A DNA stretch of 44,161 bases. Source: Dermatophilaceae bacterium (GTDB lineage: Bacteria; Actinomycetota; Actinomycetes; Actinomycetales; Dermatophilaceae). The notes beneath the pieces were generated by a model. That model was not told where the DNA came from, did no database searches, and saw only the letters and a program-made list of their open reading frames with translations. The translations under genes and the position numbers were made by a program. The stretch is from assembly GCA_014377705.1 (NCBI GenBank), contig JACMPC010000136.1, forward strand, positions 1-44,161. The letters are read 5' to 3'. Shown piece after piece: positions 29,577-38,574 of this stretch. The first letter of the stretch is position 1. Every line of letters starts with the position of its first letter.

Positions 29577-31352
29577 ATGGCTCATGACTTCGCAACAGTT
29601 GGCGTGATCGGACTTGGCACCATGGGTGCCGGCATCGTGGAGGTGTTTGCCCGCAACGGCCTTGACGTCCTCGCGGTCGAGGTCTCGCAGGAAGCCGTCG
29701 AGAAGGGCCAGGCGGTTCTGCGGCGGTCGACCGACCGGGCCCTGGCTCGCGGCAAGCTGACCGATCAGGCACAGATCGATCTGCACGACCGGGTGCGCTT
29801 CACCTTTGATCTCAACGACCTCGCCGAGTGCGACCTGGTCATCGAGGCCGTGCCCGAGCAGCTCGATCTCAAGCGTGAGGTCTTCGCCCGTCTGGACAAG
29901 ATCGTGAAGCCGGAAGCCATCCTGGCCACCAACACCTCCAGCCTGTCCGTCACCGAGATCTCGGTGGCGACCGAGCACCCCAGCAGGGTCGTCGGGATGC
30001 ACTTCTTCAACCCAGCGCCGGTGCTGGAGTTCGTCGAGATCATCCGAACGGTCGTGACCGAGGAGTCCGTCGTCCAGGACGTCGTGGCGCTCGCCGAACG
30101 GCTCGGCAAGATGCCCGTGGTCGTCGGGGACAAGGCAGGATTCATCGCCAACGCGCTGCTTTTCGGCTACCTCAACCACGCCGTCGACATGTACGAGAGC
30201 CGCTATGCCACCCGCGAGGACATCGACGCGGCGATGAAGCTCGGCTGCGGACTCCCGATGGGCCCCCTGGCGCTGATGGACCTGATCGGCCTCGATACGG
30301 CCTACGAGGTCCTGGACACGATGTACAAGCAGGGCCGAGACCGCCTGCACGCGCCCAGCCCGATCATCAAGCAGATGGTCACCGGCGGGCTCAGGGGTCG
30401 CAAGGCGGGGCGCGGCTTCTACACCTACGAGGCGCCCGGAAGCTCCACCGTCGTGCCCGACCACCTCACCCCGGTCGCCGGCGCCCACGAGGGTGGCCTC
30501 CGCCCGATGAAGACGGTGGGCGTCGTCGGCTCCGGCACGATGGCGACCGGGATCATCCAGGTCTTCGCCAAGGCCGGGTATGACGTGACCTATGTCGCGC
30601 GCTCCTCGGCCAAGGTCGAAGCGGTCAAGGCTGCCATCGCCAAGAGCCTGGAGAAGGCCGTCCAGCGTGGCAAGCTCACGGAACAGGTGCGCGACGAGAC
30701 GCTCGGGCACCTGAGCGGGACCACGGCACTGGAGGACCTGGCCAAGGTCGACCTGGTCGTCGAGGCGGTCGTGGAGGACCTCAAAGTCAAGCAGGCGCTG
30801 TTCGAGAACCTCGACGAGATCTGCAGGCCGGATGCGATCCTGGCCTCGACCACCTCCTCGCTGCCGGTCATCGAGTGCGCAGTGATGACCAAGCGGCCCC
30901 AGGACGTCGTGGGCATGCACTTCTTCAACCCTGCCCAGGTGATGAAGCTCGTGGAGGTCGTGCACACGGTCTCCACGGCCGATGACGTCGTGGCCACGGT
31001 CCAGGAGCTGTGCCGCAAGATCGGCAAGCATCCGGTGACCTGCGGGGACCGCTCCGGTTTCATCGTGAACGCCCTGCTCTTCCCGTACCTGAACGACGCG
31101 GTCAAGATGCTCGAGGCGCACTACGCCGGCGCCGATGAGATCGACACCGCCATGAAAACCGGCTGCGGCTACCCGATGGGCCCGTTCGAGCTTCTCGACG
31201 CGGTGGGCCTCGACGTCTCGCTGGCCATCCAGCGCGAGCTCTACCTCGAGTTCCGCGAGCGCGGGTTCGCCCCGGCGCCGCTGCTCGAGCACCTCGTCAC
31301 CGCGCGGTACCTCGGACGCAAGGTGGGTCGCGGCTTCCGCACCTACGCCTAG
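29577..31352 (+). CDS. Tandem-duplicated 3-hydroxyacyl-CoA dehydrogenase
   Basis: 591 residues consisting of two complete 3-hydroxyacyl(butyryl)-CoA dehydrogenase units of ~290-300 residues. Unit one has the NAD-binding GLGTMG near 12-17; unit two begins at Met311 with GSGTMATG, where the last Gly of the motif is Ala. Both keep the catalytic His segment (VGMHFFNPA), Asn-rich NTSSL or TTSSL strand and the ending RK(A/V)GRGF(Y/R)TY. It would oxidise or reduce (S)-3-hydroxybutyryl-CoA and so could supply crotonyl-CoA precursors to the carboxylase/reductase in this window, or serve fatty-acid degradation. ATG 29577 diverges from nucS. Double proteins of this type occur elsewhere in actinobacteria. 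Confidence 0.9.
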   Translation: MAHDFATVGVIGLGTMGAGIVEVFARNGLDVLAVEVSQEAVEKGQAVLRRSTDRALARGKLTDQAQIDLHDRVRFTFDLNDLAECDLVIEAVPEQLDLKREVFARLDKIVKPEAILATNTSSLSVTEISVATEHPSRVVGMHFFNPAPVLEFVEIIRTVVTEESVVQDVVALAERLGKMPVVVGDKAGFIANALLFGYLNHAVDMYESRYATREDIDAAMKLGCGLPMGPLALMDLIGLDTAYEVLDTMYKQGRDRLHAPSPIIKQMVTGGLRGRKAGRGFYTYEAPGSSTVVPDHLTPVAGAHEGGLRPMKTVGVVGSGTMATGIIQVFAKAGYDVTYVARSSAKVEAVKAAIAKSLEKAVQRGKLTEQVRDETLGHLSGTTALEDLAKVDLVVEAVVEDLKVKQALFENLDEICRPDAILASTTSSLPVIECAVMTKRPQDVVGMHFFNPAQVMKLVEVVHTVSTADDVVATVQELCRKIGKHPVTCGDRSGFIVNALLFPYLNDAVKMLEAHYAGADEIDTAMKTGCGYPMGPFELLDAVGLDVSLAIQRELYLEFRERGFAPAPLLEHLVTARYLGRKVGRGFRTYA

Positions 31353-31405
31353 GTACTGCGTCTCCCTACGCCCAGGTCCGGGTTGGAGCCTGCGACAATC
31401 AGGTC

Positions 31406-31705
31406 ATGTCCAGACCCCATCGTCGACGTCGCGAGGACACCGGGCTCGACCTGGACCGGGCCATCGGCGGGACGCCTCGCCGCGAGTCGCACAGTGACGG
31501 TGAGTGGTTCGTCCGGCGAGTCAGCGGTGCCGGCTCGGCGCGGTCGTTCCGGTGCCCTGGCTGCCAGCAGGAGGTCGCGCCGGGTGTGCCGCACGTCGTT
31601 GCCTGGCCGGCTGAAGGTGTGGGCGGACTGGACGACCGTCGCCACTGGCATACCCCCTGCTGGACCGCCCGCGGCCGGCGTACGCCCAGAGGATCCTCAC
31701 GATGA
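31406..31705 (+). CDS. Small conserved Cys/His protein of unknown function
   Basis: 99 residues, Arg-rich at both ends. The centre has RCPGCQQEVAPGVPHVVAW, then RRHWHTPCW, giving C-x2-C plus His/Cys positions that look like a zinc ribbon or HNH-like knuckle. I recognise it as a small actinobacterial conserved type, but I know no function. ATG 31406 follows GACAAT by six bases and lacks a ribosome binding site, so it may be leaderless. It lies 53 bases after the dehydrogenase gene. Confidence 0.6.
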   Translation: MSRPHRRRREDTGLDLDRAIGGTPRRESHSDGEWFVRRVSGAGSARSFRCPGCQQEVAPGVPHVVAWPAEGVGGLDDRRHWHTPCWTARGRRTPRGSSR

Positions 31706-31755
31706 GCACCAGCATGCGATAAGCACCGGCATCCGATGACAGGCAAGTCAATGAA

Positions 31756-31858
31756 TACGAGCGGTCAATGAGATGCGAGCGGCCAATGAGATACGAGCGG
31801 TCAATGAGATATGAGCAGTCAGTGACAGACACCCGAAGACTACGAGCAGTCAGTGAAT
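31756..31858 (+). repeat. 18-bp intergenic minisatellite
   Basis: Units of TACGAGCGGTCAATGAGA and close variants start at 31756, 31774, 31792 and 31810, with a further copy at 31841-31858 after a 13-base break. They fill the gap between the small Cys/His gene and the hydrolase and reach into the latter's first codons. Confidence 0.9.
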
Positions 31859-32599
31859 AGCACTGGCACGCAGACAATTCGGGCCAATACCGTGCTGCCG
31901 GCACGGCGTCGCGACATCGAGCTGCACACCGCCGACGGACTGGCCCTGGTGGGAGAGCTGGCCCTCCCCCTTGAGCGGGACCCGGTCGCCACCCTGGTGA
32001 CTCTGCACCCGTTGCCCACCCATGGCGGCTTCATGGACAGCCATGTCCTCAAGAAGGCGTCCTACCGCCTGCCCGCGCTGGCTGACATTGCCGTTCTGCG
32101 GTTCAACACCCGGGGCACGACCTCGCCCCGTGGTACCTCGCAGGGCAGCTTCCACGAGGCCCACGACGAGCGCTTCGACGTCGCCGCGGCCATCGAGTTC
32201 GCTCGTGCCGCAGAGGATCCCGCACTGCCGAACCGCTGGCTGCTCGGCTGGTCCTTCGGCACCGACCTGGCCCTGATGTACGGCAACGACCCCTCCGTGG
32301 CGGGGGCCATCCTGCCCAGCCCGCCGCTGAAGTTCAGCGGCCCCGAGCATCTGCGGGGCTGGGCCGAATCGGGCAAGCCCCTGGTGGCGCTCGTGCCCGA
32401 GCTGGACGACTACCTGCGACCGGACGAAGCCGTCCAGCGGTTCGGGTCGATCCCTCAGTCCAGGGTGGTCGGCGTCGAGGGCGCCAAGCACCTGTGGGTG
32501 GGGGAGAGCTATGTGCGTCGGGTGCTCGACGAGATCGTCGCGACGGTGAGCCCCGGGGCCGGGCCGTTGCCGACGACGTGGGACGGCGAGGTGGGCTAG
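31853..32599 (+). CDS. Alpha/beta hydrolase, function unknown
   Basis: About 248 residues. The nucleophile elbow is LGWSFGTDLAL (G-x-S-x-G), a likely oxyanion-side segment is LHPLPTHGGFMDSHV, and the catalytic His is in GAKHLWVGE near the C-terminus. It resembles the dienelactone-hydrolase/acyl-esterase group without membrane or signal segments. The start is uncertain: GTG 31853 falls in the repeat array, and GTG 31891 is just as possible, while conservation appears to begin near RRRDIELHTADG. It ends 81 bases before the citrate-lyase-like genes. The substrate is unknown; a thioesterase role is a guess only. Confidence 0.75.
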   Translation: MNSTGTQTIRANTVLPARRRDIELHTADGLALVGELALPLERDPVATLVTLHPLPTHGGFMDSHVLKKASYRLPALADIAVLRFNTRGTTSPRGTSQGSFHEAHDERFDVAAAIEFARAAEDPALPNRWLLGWSFGTDLALMYGNDPSVAGAILPSPPLKFSGPEHLRGWAESGKPLVALVPELDDYLRPDEAVQRFGSIPQSRVVGVEGAKHLWVGESYVRRVLDEIVATVSPGAGPLPTTWDGEVG

Positions 32600-32680
32600 C
32601 GCGTCATCCCCCTGCGTGAGGGTCGTGAAGGCGTGCCTAAACTGGCGGGGATCAGCCGAATTCAGCGAGGAGGAGGATCG

Positions 32681-33961
32681 GTGCAGCTCACCGGAATGCT
32701 CTACGGCGCGGATCTTCTCAAGCATGTTGGCTTTCCCACCTCGGACGTGCTCGGACCTGAGGCGACGGAGGAGGAGATCCAGGCACTGATCGAGCGGTGT
32801 GGATCGATCTTCGTCAAACCGGTCTTCAAGGGTGGAGTGGGCAAGAAGGGCAAGGCCGGCCTGATCGGGCGCGCTCACAACCTCAAAGAGGCCCTCGCGG
32901 AGAAGCAGCGCCTCTACTTCGTCGAGCATCGCGTCGGCAACATCACCGCGCAGGCCCAGGGTGTCACCTTCGAGGGTTCTATCCCGGCCGAGTTCGAGGT
33001 CTACTTCTCCATCTCCGACTCCACCGTCTTCCGCGCTCCCACGATCACGCTCACGCACATGGGCGGCGTGGCCATCGAGGAGCTCGACAAGAAGTACGTC
33101 GCGAACATCCCGTTCGACCCGTTGACGGGCCTGAAGGCCTTCGTCATCGCCAATGCCCTTGAGGACATCGGCGCGCCGCAGGAGATCATCTCCCCGCTCG
33201 TGCAGCACCTCCCGAAGCTGTGGGAGCTCTACCACCACTACGGCATGACCGTTCTCGAGCTCAACCCGATCCGGATGACCCCTGGCCCGGCGGGCCGGCT
33301 GCTTCCGGTCGCCTGTGACTTCAAGTGCCAGTTCGACCGGGACGACCCGCGCGCGACCCGGCTGGGCCTGCCCGCCAGCCTGTTCAGCGCCGAGTACTCC
33401 GACTTCGAGACCGAGATCAACCAGCTTCGCACCTATCAGGGTCAGAGCGACGTCTTCATCATCAACCCCAAAGGGACCATTCTCGCGCCGACCTTCGGCG
33501 GTGGCGCGAACTCCCTGGTCACCCAGGTGCTGGGCGACGACGCCATCATCTCAACGGACTTCGGCGGGAACCCGCCGTACGCGAAGATGCGCGCGGTCGC
33601 GCACATCTGCTTCAGCCACTATCTCGAACAGGCCAACGTCCTGTTCGTCATCGGCGGCAAGGCCAACAACACCGACATCTATGAGACCTTCCGTGCGATC
33701 GCCGATGCGCTGCGCGAACACTTTGTGGAGCATGGACCGACGCCGGTATTCGTCGTGATCGGGCGCGGCGGGCCCAAGCTGGTTCGTGGCATGGGCGCGT
33801 TCGCCGACACCATGGACGCACTCGGGCTGCCCTATGCGGTATTCGGTTTCGACTCGGCAATCAGCGAGGTCGTCAACTACGCGCAGAGAGTCAACACCTG
33901 GATGCAGCAGGGCGGGCGCGAGGAGCTTGCCGCCCACATGCGACTCGAACCAGAAGCCTGA
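32681..33961 (+). CDS. ATP-citrate-lyase-like subunit: ATP-grasp and citrate-binding domains
   Basis: 426 residues from GTG 32681, directly after AGGAGGAGG, which decides the start over a GTG 48 bases earlier. The N-terminal part is an ATP-grasp ligase domain like succinyl-CoA synthetase beta (VKPVFKGGVGKKGKAGLI, MTVLELNPIRMT). The C-terminal part (about 255-426) matches the citrate-binding module of ATP-citrate lyase: FGGGANSLVTQVLGD, then LFVIGGKANNTDIYETFRAI, comparable with the GGSIANFTNVAATFKGI segment of human ACLY. It forms a two-gene unit with the next gene, 66 bases downstream. By family it would phosphorylate ADP/ATP-dependently and activate citrate or a related acid to its CoA ester. 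The true acid is not known. Confidence 0.82.
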   Translation: MQLTGMLYGADLLKHVGFPTSDVLGPEATEEEIQALIERCGSIFVKPVFKGGVGKKGKAGLIGRAHNLKEALAEKQRLYFVEHRVGNITAQAQGVTFEGSIPAEFEVYFSISDSTVFRAPTITLTHMGGVAIEELDKKYVANIPFDPLTGLKAFVIANALEDIGAPQEIISPLVQHLPKLWELYHHYGMTVLELNPIRMTPGPAGRLLPVACDFKCQFDRDDPRATRLGLPASLFSAEYSDFETEINQLRTYQGQSDVFIINPKGTILAPTFGGGANSLVTQVLGDDAIISTDFGGNPPYAKMRAVAHICFSHYLEQANVLFVIGGKANNTDIYETFRAIADALREHFVEHGPTPVFVVIGRGGPKLVRGMGAFADTMDALGLPYAVFGFDSAISEVVNYAQRVNTWMQQGGREELAAHMRLEPEA

Positions 33962-34027
33962 GCAGACGCTGAGCAGACGATCTGGGCCCACTACCGACGC
34001 CTCACCTCGCGTGCACTAAGGAGCAAC

Positions 34028-36739
34028 ATGAACAAGAAGGGCGTCGCCGGCTTCCCCTACTTCGTCGGTATCGAGTCCCTCGCCCAGGTGGCGACCACCG
34101 ATGACACCATCTGCGTGCTCAACATCCTGGGCACCGAGTCACGGCAGGTCACACCGGTGAGCCATGCCTACTCAGGGGGCAATATCGTCTTCGGCACCTC
34201 ACCGGGGCACAAGGGCGAGGTGCTGGTCACCAAGGCGGGCAGCATCCCGGTCTTCGACAGCGTCCGTGAGGGACTTGACGCCGGGCACCACTTCAACACC
34301 GGAGTGGTCTACCTGCCGCCGTCCGGAGTCCGGGACGGTGTTGCCGAGCTCATCCGGGTCAATCCCGAGCTGGCGAAGGTTGTCATCCTGACCGAGAAGG
34401 TCTCTATCCATGACGCGCGGGAGATCCGGGCGTTCGCGCAGAGCAACGGGATCGACGTCTTCGGCGGCAACTGCCTCGGCGTGGCTGACTCGTGGAACCA
34501 GGTCCGGATCGGTGGCGCCCTTGGCGGCGACCACCCGGAGGAGTCCCTGATCAAGGGCTCGGTGGCCATCTACTCCAACTCCGGCAACTTCACGACGACG
34601 ATCGCGCAGTACCTCGCGACCGGAGGGTGGGGCACGACCACGCTCATCTCGAGCGGCAAGGACGTCTACATCCACTTTGCGGCCGACGAGTTCGCCAACG
34701 CCCTGGCCAACGACGACCGCTCCCGCGCCGCGGTGATGTACATCGAGCCGGGTGGTTACTACGAGCAGAACCTGAACCTGACCAAACCGGTGGTGGCGTG
34801 CGTCGTCGGGCGATGGAAGTCCAAGCTGACCCGGGCCGTCGGCCATGCCGGGGCGATGGGCGGCGCCGGAGACAACGCTGAGAGCAAAGAGCGCTGGCTG
34901 ATGGAGGCCTTCGGCGTCGATGCGATCTTCACTCCCGAGAACCCGGTGGCCTCGGCCAAGGGCGCCGTCGTGATCAACATCGCCCACATCCCTCTTGCCC
35001 TCAACAAGGTGGCGAAGCTCAACGGCTTCGCACCGGACTTTGCGCCCACCGGGAACCTCGCGCTGAAGCCGTGGCTCGGGAACAACCAGGGACTCGATCT
35101 GCCTCCCGAGGTGGACCTTCCGATCGCCAGGGCGATCGCCCCCTACGATCTTCAGATCGCCCGCCTCAGGCAGCAGATCGGCGCGGTTATCCCCAGGCAG
35201 TCCATGCGAGATAGCTCCGGAGCCACCAGGATGGACCCGGCGACCCAGATCACCAGCGTTCACGGGCACTCGGTGCTCGATCTGGCACGCTTGCCGTTCG
35301 AGGTCAACATGGCGTTGGCGCTGGTTCACGAGACCATCCCTGAAAAAGATCGCGCCCTGCTCCACATTGCGGTGGCCGCGCAGGCAAACCTCGTCGGCGA
35401 CCCGGCCCTGGCTGCTGCGGATGCGGCTCGCGAGGCCGGCACCGCCCCCAACCTGGTCATGGCCGCAGCAGCCTGCATGGTCGGGCCGACCCGGGTCGAA
35501 CGCACCCTGAAGGCCGCCGAGAGACTGATCGACCTCTTTGGCGCCTCAGGTCTGCGGGACCCCTACGACGACTCCTTCGACCTGGGGCAGATCCCGGTTG
35601 ACGACGAGACCCGCGCCCTCTTCGTCGGCACCGACCCGGAGTCTGCGGCGCATGCCCGGGCGATGCTCGCCGCCGTTGACGCCTCCGGCAGCCGCTCGGT
35701 GTTCCTCGCGTTCGTGGAGTCCCTGGACGGCCAGGTCGATCAGGACGGTGTTCAGGCTGCCCTTGCCACGACCTTGGCGTGGGGGCCGCTCATGCGCAAG
35801 CGCATCTCCCGGCTCACCGCTGCCACTCTGCCCTGGTACCTCCGCCTCTATGGCGTCTCGATCGGCTCCACCTTCTCGGCTCCGCGGCACCGTCAGGGCT
35901 CACTTGCCGACATTCCCGAGGCTGAGCTCCTCGAGCGCACCACCCTGGCCGAGCTGGCCTTTCTCGCCCTGACCGGCAAGAAGCCGACCGACAGGGAGGC
36001 GCGATCACTGGAGATGCTGATGGGGTTGCTCGTCTCCAACGGTCCTGGCGCCATCTCGGCTCAGGGCGCCAAGGGAGCGGTGTCCGCTGACGGCCCGCAG
36101 ACCCCGGAGCGGGTCCAGATCAACAAGGCGATGGTCGGTTTCCTGACGCACACCGGATTTGCGCATGGCGGCAACGGCTTCGAGGGAATGGCTTTCCTGC
36201 TGGACCGCTTTGCGGCCGTGGATGTCGGCGATCCCACGGACCCGGACCATGGCCTGGATCTGCGGGCCATGGCAATGGCCTATGCGAAGGACTACAAGAA
36301 GCAGAAGGCCCTGGCCAAGGAGGTGGGCGCCAGCGGCCCGCCGGCCCTACCCGGTGTTCATCACCCCGTGTTCAAGGGCAAAGCGGTCAACTACGATCCG
36401 CGAGAGCAGTTCGTGGCCTCCACGATGGCTGAGCGTGGCGAGTACAACATCTTTCATGACTACTTCCGGGAGCTGGTGCAGGCGCTGTTTGATGTTGGTG
36501 CCTCGCGGTATGTCTTCTGTATCAATGTCGACGGGATGATCGCGGCGCTCCTGCTTGCGTTGCTGTGGCCGGACTATCAGGCCGGGCGAATCACCGAGCA
36601 CGAGCTGGAGACGGCGGCGTTCACGGTGTTCCTGCTCGGCCGGATGATGGGCGCGGCGGCAGAGATCGACGACCATCTCAACCGGGGCAGGAACATGGAC
36701 ACCAGGACCCCCGCCTCGGAGTGCAAGTTCGTCACCTGA
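34028..36739 (+). CDS. ATP-citrate-lyase-like large subunit with two citrate-synthase-like domains
   Basis: 903 residues. Domain order: CoA-binding (1-155), succinyl-CoA-synthetase-alpha-like ligase (155-340) with the phospho-His motif VGHAGAMGG (His273), then about 520 residues containing two citrate-synthase-like units (about 415-610 and 635-903). Known two-subunit AclA proteins are near 610 residues, so one unit is extra. The second unit aligns with human ACLY: GVHHPV gives the equivalent of His975, INVDG (Asp834) that of Asp1026, and the end FLLGRMMGAAAEIDDHL matches. But the ADHGP segment reads SNGPGAIS, so His900 is Asn. The first unit has Ala there and looks degenerate. ATG 34028 follows AAGGAG. 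Reaction by family: acid + CoA + ATP, then cleavage to acetyl-CoA and an oxo acid. Whether citrate is the substrate is open. Confidence 0.82.
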   Translation: MNKKGVAGFPYFVGIESLAQVATTDDTICVLNILGTESRQVTPVSHAYSGGNIVFGTSPGHKGEVLVTKAGSIPVFDSVREGLDAGHHFNTGVVYLPPSGVRDGVAELIRVNPELAKVVILTEKVSIHDAREIRAFAQSNGIDVFGGNCLGVADSWNQVRIGGALGGDHPEESLIKGSVAIYSNSGNFTTTIAQYLATGGWGTTTLISSGKDVYIHFAADEFANALANDDRSRAAVMYIEPGGYYEQNLNLTKPVVACVVGRWKSKLTRAVGHAGAMGGAGDNAESKERWLMEAFGVDAIFTPENPVASAKGAVVINIAHIPLALNKVAKLNGFAPDFAPTGNLALKPWLGNNQGLDLPPEVDLPIARAIAPYDLQIARLRQQIGAVIPRQSMRDSSGATRMDPATQITSVHGHSVLDLARLPFEVNMALALVHETIPEKDRALLHIAVAAQANLVGDPALAAADAAREAGTAPNLVMAAAACMVGPTRVERTLKAAERLIDLFGASGLRDPYDDSFDLGQIPVDDETRALFVGTDPESAAHARAMLAAVDASGSRSVFLAFVESLDGQVDQDGVQAALATTLAWGPLMRKRISRLTAATLPWYLRLYGVSIGSTFSAPRHRQGSLADIPEAELLERTTLAELAFLALTGKKPTDREARSLEMLMGLLVSNGPGAISAQGAKGAVSADGPQTPERVQINKAMVGFLTHTGFAHGGNGFEGMAFLLDRFAAVDVGDPTDPDHGLDLRAMAMAYAKDYKKQKALAKEVGASGPPALPGVHHPVFKGKAVNYDPREQFVASTMAERGEYNIFHDYFRELVQALFDVGASRYVFCINVDGMIAALLLALLWPDYQAGRITEHELETAAFTVFLLGRMMGAAAEIDDHLNRGRNMDTRTPASECKFVT

Positions 36740-36771
36740 CACCGGCGGACACCTGACCTGACCTGAAACCG

Positions 36772-36807
36772 GGTCATCGTCCTGCATGCTTCCAGCGGAC
36801 GATGACC
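36772..36807. terminator. Inverted repeat between convergent genes
   Basis: GGTCATCGTCC at 36772-36782 pairs perfectly with GGACGATGACC at 36797-36807 around a 14-base loop. It lies between the stop of the citrate-lyase-like gene and the stop of the reverse-strand AI-2E-family gene, the expected place for a bidirectional terminator. There is no T-tract. Confidence 0.65.
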
Positions 36808-36825
36808 GGTTGGTGGGTCGGTCTG

Positions 36826-38100
36826 CTACGTCTGGCGCTGGCGCGGCAGGACGACCTCTTCATAGATGAGCAACAAGCCGGCAGCGACCGGGATCGCCAG
36901 CAGTGCGCCGAGCACCCCGGCCAGGGTCGCCCCGATCAGCGCGGCGACCACAGTGATGGCACCGGGGACCGAGATGGTGCGCTGCATGATCTTCGGCGCC
37001 ACGACGTAGTTCTCCACCTGCTGGTAGACGACGTAGTAGATCAGGGCGATGACGGCCTTCTGCGGGTCGTCGAACAGGGCGACCAGGCAGACCACCGCCG
37101 CCCCGAGCGACGCGCCGACCATGGGAATCAGGCCCAGCACCCCGACCACGACGGCCAGCACCGCGGCATACCGGAGGCCGATGACCGACATCATGATCCA
37201 GCTGCAGACCGCATTGATCGTCGCGACGGCCACCTGTCCGATGGCGTAGCTGCCCACCCGGCGCATGATCTCTTCGGAGAGCGACTCGAAGCGCGCCCGA
37301 CGTGAGCTCGGCACCATGCTGTATGCCGCGCTCTTCACCCTGGGCAGGGTCGACAGGAAGTACAGCGTCAGCACCAGAACGGTGAAGACGGCGAAGAAGC
37401 CCGAGGCCAGCGCCTTGCTCGCGCCAAGCACCCCGCCGAAGACGCCACTCATGAAGTTGCCGTCGGTGATGAGCTTCTGGAACTCGACCTGGATCATGTC
37501 GAGCACGTGATACTGGCTGTCGAGGTCCTGGATGATCTGCTGGCCGAGCAGCTTGTCGAGGTACTGTGGCGCGTTGTCGGCGAGCAGCCCTCCTTGCTGC
37601 GCCACCGGCGGAATGACAAGGAATCCGAGCGCGGTGAAAGCGGCGACGACTCCGGCGAAGACGACTGCCACAGAGTGGGACCGCCGCATCCCGCGGGCGG
37701 TCAACACCTCGACCAGCGGGTTGAGGGTGAGCGTCAGGAAGAACGCGACGACCAGCAGGGTGATGACCGGTGTCAGCTGGCCCAGCATCTTGTAGAGGCC
37801 GTAGGCGACGAAGACACCCAGGGCTCCGACAAACCCCACAAGAAATGGCGACTGCCGGTTGAGCGGTCGTCCCGCGGTGCCGTAGTCGCGGCGCCCGCTC
37901 GGCTCTGACCGGACGGACCCGAGCGGGGGAGCGCCCGCCTGGAGGCTCGCCCCGGTTGCCTGCCCGGTTGCCTGCCCGGTCGCCTGCCCGGTTGCCTCCT
38001 GCGGCTCCCCGGAGGGGCTGTGCCGGTTGGGGTTCGGCGCATTGCTGGCACGCAGGGTCTCGCGCTGTTGTCGACGAAAGTCGGACCATCTTCTCAACAT
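36826..38100 (-). CDS. AI-2E family transporter-like membrane protein
   Basis: 424 residues. After a ~85-residue disordered N-terminus with GQAT repeats come about eight membrane spans arranged as in the AI-2E/PerM family: a first hairpin (VITLLVVAFFLTLTLNPLVEVL), a long amphipathic loop (NAPQYLDKLLGQQIIQDLDSQ), then VVVGVLGLIPMVGASLGA and IALIYYVVYQQVENYVVAPKIM near the C-terminus. Substrates in this family vary (autoinducer export, Na+/H+ exchange) and are not predictable here. ATG 38100 is the start. It is convergent with the citrate-lyase-like genes. Confidence 0.88.
   Translation of the reverse strand: MLRRWSDFRRQQRETLRASNAPNPNRHSPSGEPQEATGQATGQATGQATGASLQAGAPPLGSVRSEPSGRRDYGTAGRPLNRQSPFLVGFVGALGVFVAYGLYKMLGQLTPVITLLVVAFFLTLTLNPLVEVLTARGMRRSHSVAVVFAGVVAAFTALGFLVIPPVAQQGGLLADNAPQYLDKLLGQQIIQDLDSQYHVLDMIQVEFQKLITDGNFMSGVFGGVLGASKALASGFFAVFTVLVLTLYFLSTLPRVKSAAYSMVPSSRRARFESLSEEIMRRVGSYAIGQVAVATINAVCSWIMMSVIGLRYAAVLAVVVGVLGLIPMVGASLGAAVVCLVALFDDPQKAVIALIYYVVYQQVENYVVAPKIMQRTISVPGAITVVAALIGATLAGVLGALLAIPVAAGLLLIYEEVVLPRQRQT
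37952..37999. repeat. 12-bp tandem repeat in the AI-2E gene
   Basis: Four 12-bp units (CCGGTTGCCTGC and variants) in tandem. On the reverse strand they encode TGQA units in the disordered N-terminal tail. Confidence 0.93.
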
Positions 38101-38234
38101 TGGTATTGGCCTCCGGCGTCGAGCCTAACCGGCCTTTTGTCATGCTCGAACGGAGCCACCGCATCACTGGCGGCGCGGGCGGCGTCCGAGCCTCAGCGGC
38201 CCTGCGACGACCTCGCGAGCCGCGTGCGAGTCGC

Positions 38235-38560
38235 AGGAGCATCAGTGGCGAGGTCAGACCGACAGCACGGCCAGGCCCGCTGTGCTCTCAGCAGCACGGA
38301 GTAGTAACCGCTGACTTCCGGGGCGGGTTCCCCAGGCTGTAGGTCCACGTTGAGTCCGAAGCAGTAGCCGGCCTCGGTGGTCCCGCCGATGTCCACCACC
38401 ACCGTGTCGCCCGATCCGATGACCCGGTCGGAGATCTCTGGATGCGGGCTGGCGCCATTGGGCCCGGCGGCGATGGTGACCGCAGCGGTGCCGTTGCCGC
38501 CCAGGAACCTGGCGACCAGCGCGGGCCCCGACGATTCGTTCGTCGAGGCCCGCGCTGTCA
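38235..38560 (-). pseudogene. M24 (Xaa-Pro aminopeptidase-like) gene fragment
   Basis: On the reverse strand, directly after the transporter stop, a frame without a start codon reads ARFLGGNGTAAVTIAAGPNG, then PHPEISDRVIGSGDTVVVDIGG, AGYCFGLNVDLQPGEP and YYSVLLRAQ. This matches the middle of M24 peptidases (GDxVVxDIGG...GYCSDxTRTF.VGEP). The second metal Asp (SD.TR) is replaced, and the protein goes out of frame after LLRAQ. Both ends of the gene are missing, so it is a remnant. Confidence 0.7.
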
Positions 38561-38574
38561 GACATTGATGCTTC

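Noticed and set aside
28788-31292. 834-codon open frame on the reverse strand
   Set aside because: Only its last 231 codons are NucS; the rest is antisense to the double dehydrogenase and has no protein-like motif.
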